Shown: positions 27,136 through 48,260, counted from the stretch's first letter. The stretch is 64,000 nt of DNA from Blastocystis sp. Blastoise (GCA_039096225.1 JBBPEB010000003.1:62001-126000); one strand, 5' to 3'. The notes: a model not told the origin generated them from the sequence alone. Program-made: numbers and translations.

Positions 27136-28391
27136 TTATCCTAATAGACAGAAAGAGAACATAATAAATACATATCCAACAATCATCGAGAAAACCATCC
27201 AATTAGTATCAACATCTAGTTTGAATCCCGTTGGAATTAGTTCGGAAGTCGTTATATACACCATAATTCCCGCGACTATACCAAATATACATCCTAAAAC
27301 AACGTTATTGAGATAGTTTTGAAGAAATAGTGCACAGAGAAGAGCGCCTATAGGTTCTGCGAGTCCTGATAATAAAGACCATAAGAATGCTTTTCCTTTG
27401 GATCCTGTTGCATAATAAACAGGAAGAGCAATAGAAAGACCTTCGGGGATATTATGAGCACCTATACCTATAGCTAAACCTATACCTACAGTAGGATTAT
27501 CTATATATCCAACATAACTTATCATTCCTTCAGGTAAGTTATGAATAGCTATTGCTAAACATGTTAATAATCCCATATTATTCAAATTTTCTTTTAATTC
27601 TTGATCCATATAATAAGTAGCATGAGCTAAATCCGAAGTATTCCCCGTAAATCGAGTAATTTCATAACTTTCTTCAGGTACAGATACATCAATTAATGTA
27701 TCTTTCTTAATCACTTCTTTATTCTCATTATCTTCTAATACAGGATTCATTAAAATAGTACCTGTTTCTGGTGTTTTTAACCCACTCTCACTTACACGAA
27801 CAGATATATGCTTTTTTATCTTTGCTATTTATAGAATTAATTATAAAAGCTAATGGATAATAAATAAAATAAATATAATAAATAGAATAAATATAATAAA
27901 ATGAAAAATATAATAAATATAATAAAATGAAAATTTACATTAAATATACAAAAAATTAAATACATACGATTATGATGAATATCTTTAGCCATTTTTTCGG
28001 TATTATTCTCTGATATTTCAAAATCAACTTTTGTTCCTTTATGTAAGAGTTTTTCAAGAATAAAAGTTATAAGCATTCCAGACATGAAGGCACCTATTGC
28101 ACATAATATTCCTAATTGTTTACTTTCTGTAGCCTTGATAAAATACTGCTGACATTCATTATATAATTCTGAAAACGATATAAACAACATAACACCTGAA
28201 GCAAAACCTAGGGATGCTGCTAAGAAATTATGATTCGCAAGCTTCACCAATGATTTGAAATAAACTATTGCACCACCCACTGCAGTTGCAAGACCAGCAA
28301 CAAGAGAAAGACCTATGCCAATCCACGTCTATAATATATTATAAATCTAAAAATCTTATAGTTCATTACGTACATCACTATTCCACACCAT
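27136..28391 (-). CDS. ZIP-family divalent metal transporter (ZupT/ZIP11-like)
   Basis: This is a probable Zn2+/divalent cation importer of the ZIP (SLC39) family in a cell membrane. Exons 28391-28374, 28328-27968 and 27824-27136 join to 355 residues, the usual size. Exon 2 encodes TM helices 1-3 (GIGLSLVAGLATAVGGAI, SLGFASGVMLFISFSEL, GILCAIGAFMSGMLITFILE). After a hydrophilic loop, exon 3 carries the metal-binding helices IAIHNLPEGM and IGIGAHNIPEGLS, the two HN.PEG signatures of the GufA/ZupT/ZIP11 branch. Further helices (GLAEPIGALLCALFL, IFGIVAGIMVYITTSEL, MIVGYVFIMFSFCLLG) end at the stop. Substrate specificity is not visible. The first coding exon is only 18 nt. Confidence 0.92.
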
Positions 28392-29096
28392 TGAATATTA
28401 TTTATTATTGTATTTTATAGGTTATTTAAATATTTAATAAAAGAATTATTTTTGTCTTAAAATAAATTCAGTTCATTTTCCTCTTGATAATTAGGAATCA
28501 GTTGGTTCCATTTGTTTTTATTGTATATGATTGATTTAGGATTTTGTTAGGAATAAAAGTGATAAACTCAATAAAGAAAAACTCTTTAAGATAAAGGAGA
28601 ATGTACTGAAGATAATATGAAGCAAAAGAAACAACTTTTTAGATTTTACAAAAAAAAAATTCAAAAAGAGTTGATATCGTGAATCAAAGAAGAAAATGAA
28701 AATGTATAGAAGAAGAAGGAAAAAAGTTCGTTTAATGAATAAACAGGTTTTTGCAAAAAGAAAATAAACAATTATAAAAAGAAAAAAGAATAATAAAGAA
28801 ACTACAAGAAAAAAAAGTATTTGAAGAATTAAGAAAAAAAATGTATTGGTAATACATAAAAAAAAAGAGCAAATATATAAATAATAAATATATTTGTGAG
28901 TAAAGAATTGAAAAAAAAATACACAAAAATATAAACAAATAGCTATACTACGAATAATAATGTTTAGAAAGAAATAATGTCAACAGGGAAAAAGAGACAG
29001 GTACTTATAATACAAAAAGAGTGGATATATATATATAATATAATATATATAATATACATATATGAAAAAATAAAATATACAAAAAAAAAAACAAAT
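28392..29096. other. Spacer between the ZIP 5' end and the UBL-LRR gene 3' end
   Basis: Both flanking genes are on the minus strand, so this holds the ZIP promoter and the terminator of neither visible motif. It is A-rich on the plus strand with no credible ORF. The phenylalanine-rich frame at 28732-28938 is composition. Confidence 0.6.
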
Positions 29097-36335
<7,239 letters not shown>

Positions 36336-36674
36336 GATTAAGAAACTTTGGTTGAATAAGACTACTATAACACATATTTCAAATAATACTGATTTTGTTT
36401 TAGAATTTTTATCAGACAATTTCATAGTGAGTCCTTCTGCTAAATACCCAGAAATACGGTATTTCTATAGTGACTCTCTATGACTGAAAAAGGTTGAATT
36501 CATTTTCTTTTACAAAAAAAAAAAATCTGTTTTATAGTCTTTTCAATTAATTGTTCTTCATTATTCATTATAATTGAATTTAATTAATAAATTTATTGTT
36601 AATTCTTGTTGTTTTTACGAATACTTATTGCAAAACAATAGTTTCAATATATAATCTTACAAATTTCTCCGATC
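36336..36674. promoter_or_regulatory. Divergent promoter spacer, 339 bp
   Basis: The UBL-LRR gene (minus) and the coiled-coil/Asn-rich gene (plus) start at opposite ends of this spacer. It contains an A12-13 run near 36514 and TTCAAT/ATTGAA words. No specific site can be assigned. Confidence 0.5.
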
Positions 36675-37011
36675 ATGCAGAATTTAAGTAAAAAGTCATA
36701 TTGTTTTGTTTATATTTATTCATAATTTCAAGGTGTTGATAGTAGCCAAACAAGATACGTTCAAAATCGAGCCAAGTTTGTTGAAAGTTTATCTGATTTA
36801 GAACGCGAAGACGACATTAACGAAAGGCAGAATGATTCTGTAGATGTATATATATATATATTTAAAGCATTTTAAAAGAATTTTTATTTTGATAAAGGAA
36901 TCCTATGATTTGAATATTCAAGAGAATGACCACAATGAAACATTATTTCCGTCTACAGGTATGAAATATATTTATGAATAGTTTTTATTCACTTAAAATT
37001 TGTATAATCTG

Positions 37012-37046
<35 letters not shown>

Positions 37047-38682
37047 TCCGACTTTTGTGGATACTGTATATAAAATAATATTTTCATTTTTTTTAGTTAC
37101 TATATAAATATATAGAATCGTGTTTTGTCATTTAATTATCAAAATGATTCTCGATTTTTTGATAAATTAAATGAACTACGAGAAAAAACAGAAACTGCAA
37201 AACAAAATAGTATATAAAAAATATAAATATTTTTTTTTATTTATTTTATATTTTATATTTTATTTATTTTATTTATTTTATTTATTTTATTTATTTTATT
37301 TATTTTATATATTTTATATATTTTATATATTATATTTTTTTTATATATTTTTATATATTTTCTATATATATAATTTATGCTTATATAAATAGTATATCGT
37401 TATGATGTTAATAATCCTGATGATCTTCAAGTATTATCAACTATGACCTATGGAGAATTAGAGCATTATTTACATTCATTAAAGGATTCTATACAATATA
37501 CAAATACTGTATATATTTATTATTATTTATTATTTATATTGTATATATTATATATGATATTTCCTATACTGAATAATAATGAATATTTTCTATATATATT
37601 CATGAATACTATTCTATATAGTTAATACAATGTATGAATGATGAAAAGAATGCGAAATCCAAGATAATTGATTCATTAAAAAAGGATAATAGCGAATTAC
37701 TTCAAAACTTGCAGTTAATTCAGACACAATTAGACCGATTTCAGAATTTAAAAGATATGGACGAACAACTTGAAGATTATATTCATCGTTATACTGTATA
37801 TATAATATATATTATGATTATTGTGTTTTATTTTTTTTTTGTTATTAATTTGAAATTATTATGTTTATTTTTTTTATTAATTTGAAATGATTAAGTTTAT
37901 ATCTTTTTTTTATTTTATGATTATTATGTTTATTTTTTTTTTTATGATTATTTCATATCATATCTTATTATCTATATATATAGTTAGCTATGAAAAATAT
38001 AAATTCTTTGATTCCTGATATTAAACAGCAAGTGAGGGATCGTTACCAAATCCTCGAACGTTACGATCAACGAGTGAATGACGTCACTGCTAAAATATCC
38101 GAATATGATTGGCTTATTTCTGAATATAATAATCGTATTTTAGATTATACGGAACGTATTGATTCCTTATATAATTTTATTAATACATTAAAATATATAC
38201 CTTCGGTTCATAAATATTTATCTCATACTCCAAATTTAGAAGAAGATAATGAATATATTCCACAAGGAATCCAATCTCAAAATATTCCTCCTTCTTATAA
38301 TGCTTCGAATACATATTATACTACTGGTCCTTCTTATAATCATATGAATAATCCAGATATAATAACATCACCTCAAGATACTCATGAAGATTATACATCC
38401 TTTACATCGACTATAAATGCCAATAACTACTCGAAACCCACGGGAAATGAACTATTTACATCGATTCCGAATCAACGTCCTTCAGATACGACAGCGAATC
38501 CTTATATAACTGTGGAAAACACAAGTAATATGATGAATCCAAGTGTCCCTACGAGCAGAAATATGATGAACATGAAGAATAGTAATAGTAGTTATAACAA
38601 TAGTAGTAATGTAGCTAATAATAATAATAATAATAATAATATTAATATTAATAATATTAATAATAATAATAATAATAATATT

Positions 38683-38716
<34 letters not shown>

Positions 38717-38718
38717 GC

Positions 38719-38752
<34 letters not shown>

Positions 38753-38802
38753 GCTATAATAATAATAATAATAATAGCTATAATAATAATAATAATAATA
38801 GC

Positions 38803-38833
<31 letters not shown>

Positions 38834-39414
38834 GTTTTAATAGTAATATTATTCTAAATAATATTAATAATAATAATAATAAATATAATACGATCAATAA
38901 TAATCCTAATACGATCAATAATAATCCTAATACGATCAATAATAATCCTATCCATTCTCTTTCTATTAATACATCAAATCGATTTTTAAATAATTATTCT
39001 TCATTTCCTTCATCAAAACCCTATCAATCTTCGTATCCAGGTCACTCCTATACAAACACTCAAATATCTTCTCAGGACCCTCAATGTGGATGCTTTTCTC
39101 CTTCTCATGCTTCCTCCTCTACTCTTGTCAATAACTTAGTCAATCAATCGAATACTAATAATACTATAAACACCAATAAAGGAAATATACCATCCTCTTA
39201 TACTACTTCTAAAAACATTTTAAATAGCAATCAATCTTATTCAGTTTATAATCAACCATTCACTACTCCAAGAAATACTCTAATGACACCTTCAAATTCT
39301 TTTTATCAAACGCCTATAAACAATAATCCCGCACCTATCTCCAAAATACCATCCCGTCGAAGTCTTTATCGTTCTACGTCAATTACTATTAAATCACCAC
39401 AAATCAATTCTTAA
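36675..39414 (+). CDS. Coiled-coil protein with long Asn-rich C-terminal region, unidentified
   Basis: Eight exons (36675-36687, 36733-36845, 36898-36958, 37046-37065, 37116-37209, 37393-37508, 37622-37795, 37984-39414) join in frame to 673 residues. The N-terminal part is acidic (SDLEREDDINERQ). Two coiled-coil stretches follow: KLNELREKTETAK, then KIIDSLKKDNSELLQNLQLI through DIKQQVRDRYQILERYDQRV. The last exon continues DVTAKISEYDWLISEYNNRI and then turns into low-complexity Asn/Ser/Tyr/Pro sequence, with poly-Asn encoded by AAT repeats at about 38618-38880 and repeated NNNSY and NNNPNTI units. I do not recognise a family. Such prion-like tails often mediate RNA or protein condensation, but that is inference. 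It is divergent from the UBL-LRR gene. Confidence 0.8.
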
Positions 39415-39861
39415 TATATATATATAATAATAATATACAGATTGTAATATCCATTTTAAAACTATTTTTATTAATAAATATATTTAAACTGTTTTTCTAC
39501 ATTATATTATATTCATTTTTGTTTTAGTCTCCTATAAATAGTTCAAGTATATTTCTATCTTTTTGACTTGCTTTTTTTATTTTTTTATATAAGATAAAAA
39601 TATGTATATTTTTTTATTTTCTTTACTTATGACTTTATCATGAATGATTGAATTTATTATTATTATTATTATTATTATTCGTTTTTTTTCTTGAATTGTT
39701 TTGTAAAAAAATAATAATTAAATATACATTTTCAAATACTTAACAACAATTATGTATACTCTTGTTATATACTTTAAAAAATAAACAAATAATTATAAAA
39801 ATAAAAAAAAAATAATAATAGTTGCTATTCTTAATGCGAATGAAAGTAATATATATATATA
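39415..39861. other. Convergent 3' spacer
   Basis: This AT-rich stretch lies between the stop of the Asn-rich gene and the stop of the acyl-CoA synthetase gene. It contains a short ATT repeat at 39657-39680 and no gene. Confidence 0.7.
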
Positions 39862-42842
39862 TTAATGAGCTTTATATAATTGATTAATTTGTTCAGAATA
39901 TTTCTTGTATATTTCGAATCGTTTGAGTTTAAAACTTGGAGTTAAAAGATTATTATCTGTAGTCCAAGGTTCTGAAATAATAATAAACTTCTTAATACGT
40001 TCAATTCCTCTTAAATGATTAATACTGAAAATAATATCTAACTGATTTTGAATCAATTTATAAGTATCATCTTCTTGACATATTTGATCAAAAGATAAAT
40101 CATTCTTATTATTATACAGTTGTTTATACCAATTCACAAGGGTATGAAAATCTGGGACTATAATTGCTATTAAATAATTCTCATTACAATTTCCATATAT
40201 ATATATTTGATATATATATTGATTTTGAGAATATATGGATTCTAATTTTTCGGCAGAGATATATTCCCCTTGTGATAATTTATAGAAGTTTTTCTTTCGA
40301 TCAATAATCATAACAGAATAATTAGGTAATAAAACGCCTATATCTCCTGTATGATACCATCCATCTTTATCAATTACTCTATGAGTTTCGTCAACATTCT
40401 TATAATAACCAGAAAATAAAATAGGACCTCGAAAACACAATTCTCCTCTTGCAATACATATATTTCCGTGATGAGTTCGATCGGTTGTCAAATAATTCAT
40501 TTCTGGAACGTCGATCAATTTGATTTCACAAGCTGTTGTTGGTCCACCTACAGAACCTATATATATATTGTATTTATGTTTATTACATTTATTATATGTA
40601 TCATATTTATTATATGTATCATATGTATTATATTATATTATATTTATTATTTATTATATGTCTTATATTATATGTATTATATTTATTATATGTATTATAT
40701 TTATTATATGTATTATATTTATTATATTTATTATATTATAGTATATTTATTAATTATTCTATATTATATAATATAATATTAAATTATTTATTCCATATTC
40801 CATATTCATTATATTAATTATGATACCGAATTATAAACTATCTATTTATAATTATCATAATTATATAATTAAACAAATAAAAATAACATAAAAATAAGAT
40901 AATACAAACTGCATACAAAAATCAACAACATTCATCAATAAAACTCTACTTATTCCTATGAATATCTATATACCTATATGAGTATCATGTATATTCTGTA
41001 ACAGACAGCATCCACAAGTTTCGGTAGCACCATAACCCTCTATAACGGGACACCCAAATAAACATTTCAGAAATATCATTATATTTGGAAGAAGAGGAGC
41101 AGACCCTGAGACTACAAAACGGACATTATTCAGTCCTATAGCTTTCTTTATAGGATTCAGTATTAACATATCCACAAGAAATGACTTATTAATTCCATTC
41201 TTTAGTCTATTCTGTTTTGTCCTTAATGCATATTTATATAGATTATTATATAAACAACCTTTTTCTTCCATCTTTTTATTTACAGATTCATATATTCTAT
41301 TAAATCTATATAGTATATATATACAGCCAACTCTTTATCTTGTATATACATATAAATCAAATATATATCCAATAAATTAACATATATATATAGTATATTC
41401 AAGAATATCTATATATATACAATCTAGGAACACTAACAAAGATGGTGGGTTGTAAAGTTTGAATATCTTGTAGAATAGTCTTTGTAGATCCTTGATAATA
41501 ACCAATGCTACCTCCTGCATTTAATATCATATTCTGAACTAATCTCTCTAATATATGTGCCATAGGTAGATAAGATAAATATATATCATTCTTTCTTCCT
41601 TCAATCTCATTGCATAATAAACTATACCCATTAGAACAAAAAGCTTTATGTGAAATTAAAACTCCTTTAGGCATGCCTGTAGTACCTGAAGTATAACAAA
41701 TAGTATGAATATCATCAGGAGTAGGAACTATAGGAATATGAAGATGACTCACACCTCCTTCTTCTATTTCCTTAAATGTATATAATTGAATATTCTATTT
41801 ACAAAGGAATAATAGATAATAATTATTAAAGAAATATATATAGTATAAATCATTAAAGTAATTAGATGAACACTGAATAGAATAATAGAATGAACAAAAT
41901 ATGAAATATATCAAGAATAATTAAATATATATATATATATATACATTTTGTTGTGACATAGATTTCATCTCTTTAGTAATATTTCCAATTACAATAATTA
42001 CTTTTAAAAAATACTGTTTTTGTTCATTTGATAATAACTATATATATATATTCATAAAATATATATTTAAAACAATAGAAATAATTAGAATATTATATAA
42101 GTATACTTTGATAGTATTTATAGAGTCACAAACACATGTTTTCATTTGTGTTTGAGTCAGAATATAATTCAAAGAATCTTGGGATAAAGAATCATAAAGA
42201 GGACATAAAGTGAATGAATAGGAATTACAACATTGTTCTACAATCCCCCATTCAACACTATTACAAGCACATATACCTATTATATGAAACTATATATAAA
42301 CATATTAAATAATTAAAATATATTCACTAAACATAATTATAAAACTACTTTATAAGTATCAATAGATAATGGAACCAATTCGTAATACAATAGTCCAGAA
42401 GCGAAATTCTGAACACGTTCCCATATTTGAATATAAGTCAAGAAAAAATATTCATGGGCTTGACCATGAATATCCTATATATGTATTATAGTAAATATAT
42501 TATTTTATTGATTTATATATTAATAATAACAATAACAATAAATACAACAACTCGGAAACCCATACAGTTTCCATTTGGATTAATTGATAAACCATGATGA
42601 AAATTATCAAATCTATATATTGTTGAAAAATATTTACAAAGAATATCAAGAATGATGACATAATTATATACAATGTTTCACAATCAAAATATCGTTTTGT
42701 GATATATGAACCATTAGTGCATTCTATGTTTCTTATAGTTGCTGACTAAATATTTGATGAATCATTAAAAAAACACGAAAACATTTACAGAACCATTTCC
42801 AGACGGCTCACTTTCAAAGCCGTATATTTTACTTTGCGACAT
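39862..42842 (-). CDS. Long-chain acyl-CoA synthetase (ACSL/FAA type)
   Basis: This enzyme activates long-chain fatty acids with ATP and CoA through an acyl-adenylate. Nine exons (42842-42789, 42745-42672, 42612-42546, 42474-42349, 42289-42107, 42037-41945, 41794-41421, 41305-40974, 40556-39862) join in frame to 665 residues, the usual ACSL size. Visible motifs are ICACNSVEWGIVEQ near the N-terminus, the P-loop YTSGTTGMPKGV, YLPMAHILER, SVPRLFNRIY, VSGSAPLLP, VIEGYGATETCG, GELCFRGP..GYYKN, and DGWYHTGDIG. DRKKNFYKLSQGEYISAEKLE corresponds to the fatty-acid signature and linker of eukaryotic ACSLs. The catalytic lysine region (TPSFKLKR) near the end is intact. I see no membrane anchor or peroxisomal signal beyond the C-terminal KAH. 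Confidence 0.95.
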
Positions 42843-43322
42843 ATTCTTAATGCTTGAAGCAATATATTTGTTATTATAATGACTAGTTTAAATTATATAC
42901 AAAAATCAACTATTTAAAGATTTCGACTTTTTTCGATAAAAATATATATATATGAATCGATACTCATTGAATACGACTACGACAAAATAATTATTATCCT
43001 TAATAAATCAAATTAGAATGTTTTACTGTAACTCAAAAATGTGTTGTGTTTTATTTAAACTATTATTATTGGTTTAAGTTTTATAATTAAAAAATATATA
43101 TATTTGTATTCTTTTATAATAATATATCATAAAGTTTTTTATTAATTTAAAAATAACACTTTAAACAAAACAAATAAATTAATTTATCAATGTAAAAAAG
43201 ACCAATGATAAAAAAAAACAACAGAACAATTATATCATTAATGGTATAACATGAAGAATACTATTCTAAAAGTAATATATAAACAATAGTTAAATATAAT
43301 AATGACTATTTAAACTGGAAAT
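42843..43322. other. Spacer between ACSL 5' end and secreted-protein gene 3' end
   Basis: Both neighbours are on the minus strand, so the ACSL promoter should lie here. It is AT-rich with no ORF and no recognisable site. Confidence 0.6.
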
Positions 43323-46300
43323 CTAGTTAGTTTTACGAAGATTATAAATACTAACAGTTTTGTATTGAGTCTTAAAGCTCTTACCAACGAAATAGTTGAT
43401 GAAAGTTAAAATAGCATCAGATTTAGCTTCAACAATAGCACCCTCTTCATTTTGAACAGCATAAATAGTATTATCTAAGTATTGTAAGAAGAATGTCTTT
43501 TGTTCTTCATTTCTGAAACGAAGTTCAGTATAGAAAGCAGTATTCTTATATACTCCAGGTTGAGATTCATCAGGAACTTCACCTTTAATCATAAATACAT
43601 TAACATCAAAGTCTTCAAAGAGATGTTCAAAATAATAAGCAGTAGGATGTCCAATGAAACGAGCAAAAGCACGAGCAAGAGAATATTGAACATCAGAACT
43701 AGCTCCTCTAGGATCCATATTTTCAATAACAATCTTAAGATGAACATCAGACCATTTATTAGTAGAACCAGCAATATATTGATTATAAGAATTAGTAGTA
43801 TAATCCTTGTAGAGAGATTCATAATACTTAGATCTACAATAACGAGTTACAGCACCATCAAAGACAGTTCCTTCAGCGGAAGTGAAATCGGAATAACCAT
43901 AATAATAAAGAATAGTATCAGGATAAGTGATTTCATCAACAGTAGCAACTTTTTGTTCAGTAGCATCAACAGTTTCATAATAAGAATAATCAACACCACT
44001 ATCTGTAAGTTCATAACAAACATCAGCTCTAGCTTTAGCGAAAGCATCATTAACTTCTAATTTATAGACACTCCAGAAATATTCAGTAGTAGCCATAAGT
44101 TTAGCATTAACAGCATCCATGAAAGCACTTTCATAGAACATTAATTGGGCATCATTAGCAGAATCATATACGGTATCAAAAACAACTTCAAGAAGATTAC
44201 TATATTCACCAGCTTCATTACTGAAATCAATCTTAGTAACATATACATCACTTACAGGAGTAGTAGAGACTTCAGTAATAGCAAATAAGAGTTGTTCTTT
44301 AAACCAGAAAGAAGAAGGAACAATATTATATTGTACAGCATTCTCTCTAGCAACAACTTCAAAGACTACTTTAGTATAAGAAGAACCAGCAGGAACAAGT
44401 TTAATAGTTTCAGCTTCAAATCTATTTCTATGACAAACAGAGATCATCTTAACAAGAGAAGCACGTTTAAGAATAGAGTTATAAGCACAATAACTTTCAG
44501 AAGTAGTATCAGTAACATCATCACAAACTTCTTCATAAGTAGTAGCACTAGGAGTTAAAGAAGCAAGAGTAGGTACATTATAAGCATCACCACAAGAAGG
44601 AATAATATGCATATCATAATTGACACCACTTATAGTACAAGTATATTTATCATAAGTAGAAATAGCAAAGTTGAATTTGAATTTATTATCTTCAACAACA
44701 ACAGTATATTGAGTATTTTCAGCTTGATTCTTAGTTAATTCAACAGTACCTTCATAACAATGAACATCATCAACAGTTTGACCTAAATTATTAATAGTGA
44801 AATCCTTATCTTGTTTACCAATAATAGTAGTACAAGGAATTCTATCAAGAAGATTAACACCAATAGTCTTTGTAGTAATAATATATTTATCAGTTTCAGT
44901 TACAGTAGGAGTAAATTTAATGTAGAATATAGCAGGACCAGAACTAGTATAAGCACCAGTAAGAGTAACACGTGTAAGATCTTCAATAGTAGTAGGAACA
45001 GAGATACCATAATTAGAACAAGCAACAGTAGTAGTGAAAGCAGCAGAAGTAGAACAAGAGATGGTATAACCAGAGATACCAACACAAACACCATTATCTT
45101 GAGTACAACGAACATTTAAGGCAGTAACATCTTCAATATACTTAGTAATAACTTGACCTTCGTTAAGCATAGTTTCTTCATCATAAACATCAAAAGCAAC
45201 ACTTTGAGATACAAAGAGATCGAAATCAAAATAACAATCAGAAGTACTCTTGATATCATTATTATGTTCAGCAGGAGAAGAAGGATTATTAAGGACAGAA
45301 TAATATTCACCTTCAAGAGAAGTATCTAATTGGAAATCACCACCATAATAAGTATTACCATTTAATATACTAGTTTTGAACATAGAAGGATGAGCTTGAG
45401 ATTCAACAACACTTCCATCAAGTTTAGTATAAGTAATTTGTTCAACAGAAGAATCAGTAGACCAAGCAGTACAAGCAGCATTAGCTCTCTGTTTATTTCT
45501 CAGACGAACACGATAAGTGGATTGATCTAAACATAAGAAAACTCTGAAATAAGGATCAAAACGACCACCAAGGAAATTAGCTAAACCATAATATTGAGTC
45601 ATAGCAGTTTGAGCATATTCACCAGTAATATCATCACGTTTAAAGATTTCAAAACCTTCAGTACCACCATTAGTAGTAGCTAATTTATCAAAGACAACAA
45701 CTCTTTGGTTTTCAGCACAATCTACAGGACCAAGATGAATAGTAAGAGTATTAGAAGTACTACCAGCAGAAGAAGTAAAAGCGAAATCACCTACAATATA
45801 ACCAGTATAATCAGTTTCTCCTTCACGTTGTTCAGATAAAGTAGAGAAAGTAACATAAGAATCAGAAGTCCAAGCAGTAGATAAAATAGAATCAGAAGTA
45901 GCACGAAGAGTATACATTTCTAAAGTATAATCATCCTTAGGTAAACAAACAGCATATTCAGCAATAAGATTCTTAAGATCAGAACCAGTATTTCTAAGAA
46001 TACGACCCCAACCAGTAGTAGATTGATCATTAACATTAATAGTATCACCAACTAATTCACCTTGAGAATTCTTAAGAGTGAAAACTTCACGTAAAGTATT
46101 ACCATTATGAACTCTAGTTACAAGAACAGCATATTCACCAGGATTAGTACAATCGAACTTTTCAATATTAACAATCTTCTTAGGAGTATCTTCACCACTA
46201 GTTCTAATAGTGAAAGAAGCAGTCTTTTCAAAGGTAGAGACGTCTACTTTACCAGAGAAAATATAATCAGAATCAACAAATTGTAAACCAAGAGCAGTTT

Positions 46301-47031
46301 CACCTTCAAAAGATAATTGAGTTAAATAATTACCTTCAATATTATAACTTATAGTATTATCATTATTTAAAATAAGAGCAATTTCAGGTCTGATTTCAGT
46401 AGGATTGAAAGCATCAACGAAAATAGTTTCGGTAATTCTATTAATAGAAGGAGTATAAATTTGAACACTATCAATTTCACTAATACCAAAAGATTGAGTA
46501 TTGGTAGCAGCAACTTGATAACAAACACCACTGTAATAGTTCTTAGAAGTATAATCTTGAACTTTTACACAATAACCTCTAACAACAGAACTTACTACAG
46601 TGAATTGATAGTTATAAAGGTAAGCAGTATCAGAAGATTCGGAAACTAAACATAAATCAACTTTAGCAGTACCAGCCTTAATTTGTTGAGCAGTATAGGA
46701 AAAAACAGTTGGACAGTTTCCAGTAGCAAAGTCAGCAGCATTAGTAACAGGAGTACCACAGACAGTTGAATAAGCAGCAACAACACTGTTTTGAGGATCT
46801 AAAAAGGTTGGGCTAACAGTGACAACTTCGGTATTAGCGGGGTTACCAATAAGATTACCAGTAATCTCAATAGTGACTAAACGATAATTGACAGTAGCAT
46901 CAGTTCCGCAAACTATAGACAATTGTAATTAATTATGATAATGTGTTAATTAAAGCTAAGGAATGAGAAAGAAACATACCTGATTGAGAAAGAGCAATAG
47001 ATAAAATAAAAAGAAGAATTAAAGACTTCAT
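43323..47031 (-). CDS. Large secreted/surface protein, 1213 residues, unidentified family
   Basis: Exon 1 (47031-46980) encodes the signal peptide MKSLILLFILSIALSQS. A 67-nt intron then leads into one 3590-nt exon (46912-43323, stop TAG) encoding a Thr/Ser/Val/Asp-rich, cysteine-containing ectodomain with no later transmembrane helix. Internal similarity is visible: CLPKDDYTLEMYTLRATSDS..AWTSDS resembles CLDQSTYRVRLRNKQRANAA..AWSTDS, each preceded by a C-(T/A)-(N/E) VxV strand, which suggests repeated beta-sandwich domains. Codon choice is more uniform and GC-richer than in neighbouring genes, as expected for high expression. I do not recognise the family; a cell-coat or matrix protein is a guess. 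The long frames on the opposite strand are shadows of its codon bias. Confidence 0.8.
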
Positions 47032-47962
47032 TATTATTTAGCTAAAGATAAAGAAAAATAAGAAATACTCTTTTTCATTTATAGATAAATCCATGACTCG
47101 AGTTTTCCTGATACGACTAGATGTTGAGTGATTTCCAAAATGTCTTATTTTCATAGCAAAAACTAATTGATATGAGAATTGTTTTTCGTTTCTTTTCTAG
47201 CCGCTTTCCAAACATTTAGTTCAAAACTGTTTATTACGGGGAAATCTATATCTTTTGGGATGACGCACTTTTTGTATTTATGGTATATGTATTCTTAAGA
47301 CAAGAGTTCTTATCATTGTAAAAACGATTCAAATTTTATATATAGCTAACACAAAATAGAGTTATCTATTGCTTACTAACAACATTTGGTCATGATACTT
47401 TTTATAAATGAAATTGTGAAAACTTGCAATTCTATTCCATGAAATTACCATTTGCTTGTGACTGTTCTGCTGTTCTTCTGTGATTCAGCAATTATATATT
47501 GAATTCAATAAATATTATTTTTTAAATTTGTTGCACTCAATAAATACGTTTAGCTACAAGTTGATCGTCATATAGGTATGAAAATACAATTTTCAATCGT
47601 TTTTCTATAAATAAAAAAAATTCATTTAAAAAAACAAAAAAATATTTTTTTTTTAATTTGAACAATTATCTATATCCATTATCATATAAGCTGAAGCTGC
47701 ATATATTGTATTCAAAAAATAAAATTAAAATTATGATTATTAATAAATTAGCATAAAACACTTTGAATCTACTATATAATGAATATTAAAGGTAATATAG
47801 TTCACATATATTCCACCATTACATATCAAAATGAAAATGTGATAAATGAGAATAGAAAAATTCGGAATAACAATCATTAAGACTTTTCAATAAGTATATT
47901 CATAATGATCTCATATACATCTATTTATCATGAATCCTTCTTCAGAAATATTAGGAATAATA
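47032..47962. other. Gene-free spacer, promoter side of the secreted-protein gene
   Basis: These 930 bp lie upstream of the signal-peptide exon. There is no credible ORF. Mixed-composition sequence at 47090-47300 may be promoter, but no motif is identifiable. Confidence 0.5.
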
Positions 47963-48260
47963 TTAAAATATTTTATTTATTATTTCATCAATGATACCCT
48001 CATAGAGATTTAATTTCGTTCTTCTATCAGTTATAATACTATTAAGCCAATTATCCTGTAAAAAAAAACAAATAAATTATATATTATAATTACTAAAACT
48101 TACGTTAAAATTTTCAGAAATACACGATCGTTTCCTATATTTTAGTAAACAAAATATAGCTATAAACTTCACTCACTGTTCGTAAATCATTTATTTTAGT
48201 TGAATACCAAGAATGTGAATTTTTAACGTTCCAACAAACACTAAAGAAAGAATGATCCAT
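47963..48260 (-). pseudogene. Small three-exon ORF with a one-base phase mismatch
   Basis: Three exon-like pieces are visible: MDHSFFSVCWNVKNSHSWYS..NDLRT (48260-48177), KRSCISENFN (48134-48104) and DNWLNSIITDRRTKLNLYEG..NKIF ending in TAA (48055-47963). They are bounded by clean GTGAGT/ATATAG and GTAAGT/TTACAG junctions. Their lengths (84, 31 and 93 nt) do not sum to a multiple of three, so exon 1 and exon 2 cannot be read together. A frameshift, an unseen alternative exon or pseudogene status could explain this. No family is recognised. Confidence 0.35.

Noticed and set aside
28732-28938. Phe-rich small membrane protein on the minus strand
   Set aside because: Residues follow the A-rich composition of the spacer; there is no start context, splice support or motif.
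38618-38880. Treating this AAT-rich stretch as another intron
   Set aside because: The surrounding 477-codon exon stays open in one frame without splice sites, and the repeat is interrupted by Ser/Tyr codons, so it is coding.
43500-46649. Plus-strand and out-of-frame ORFs within the secreted-protein exon
   Set aside because: They are shadows of the strong codon bias in the 1196-codon exon and contain no domain-like sequence.
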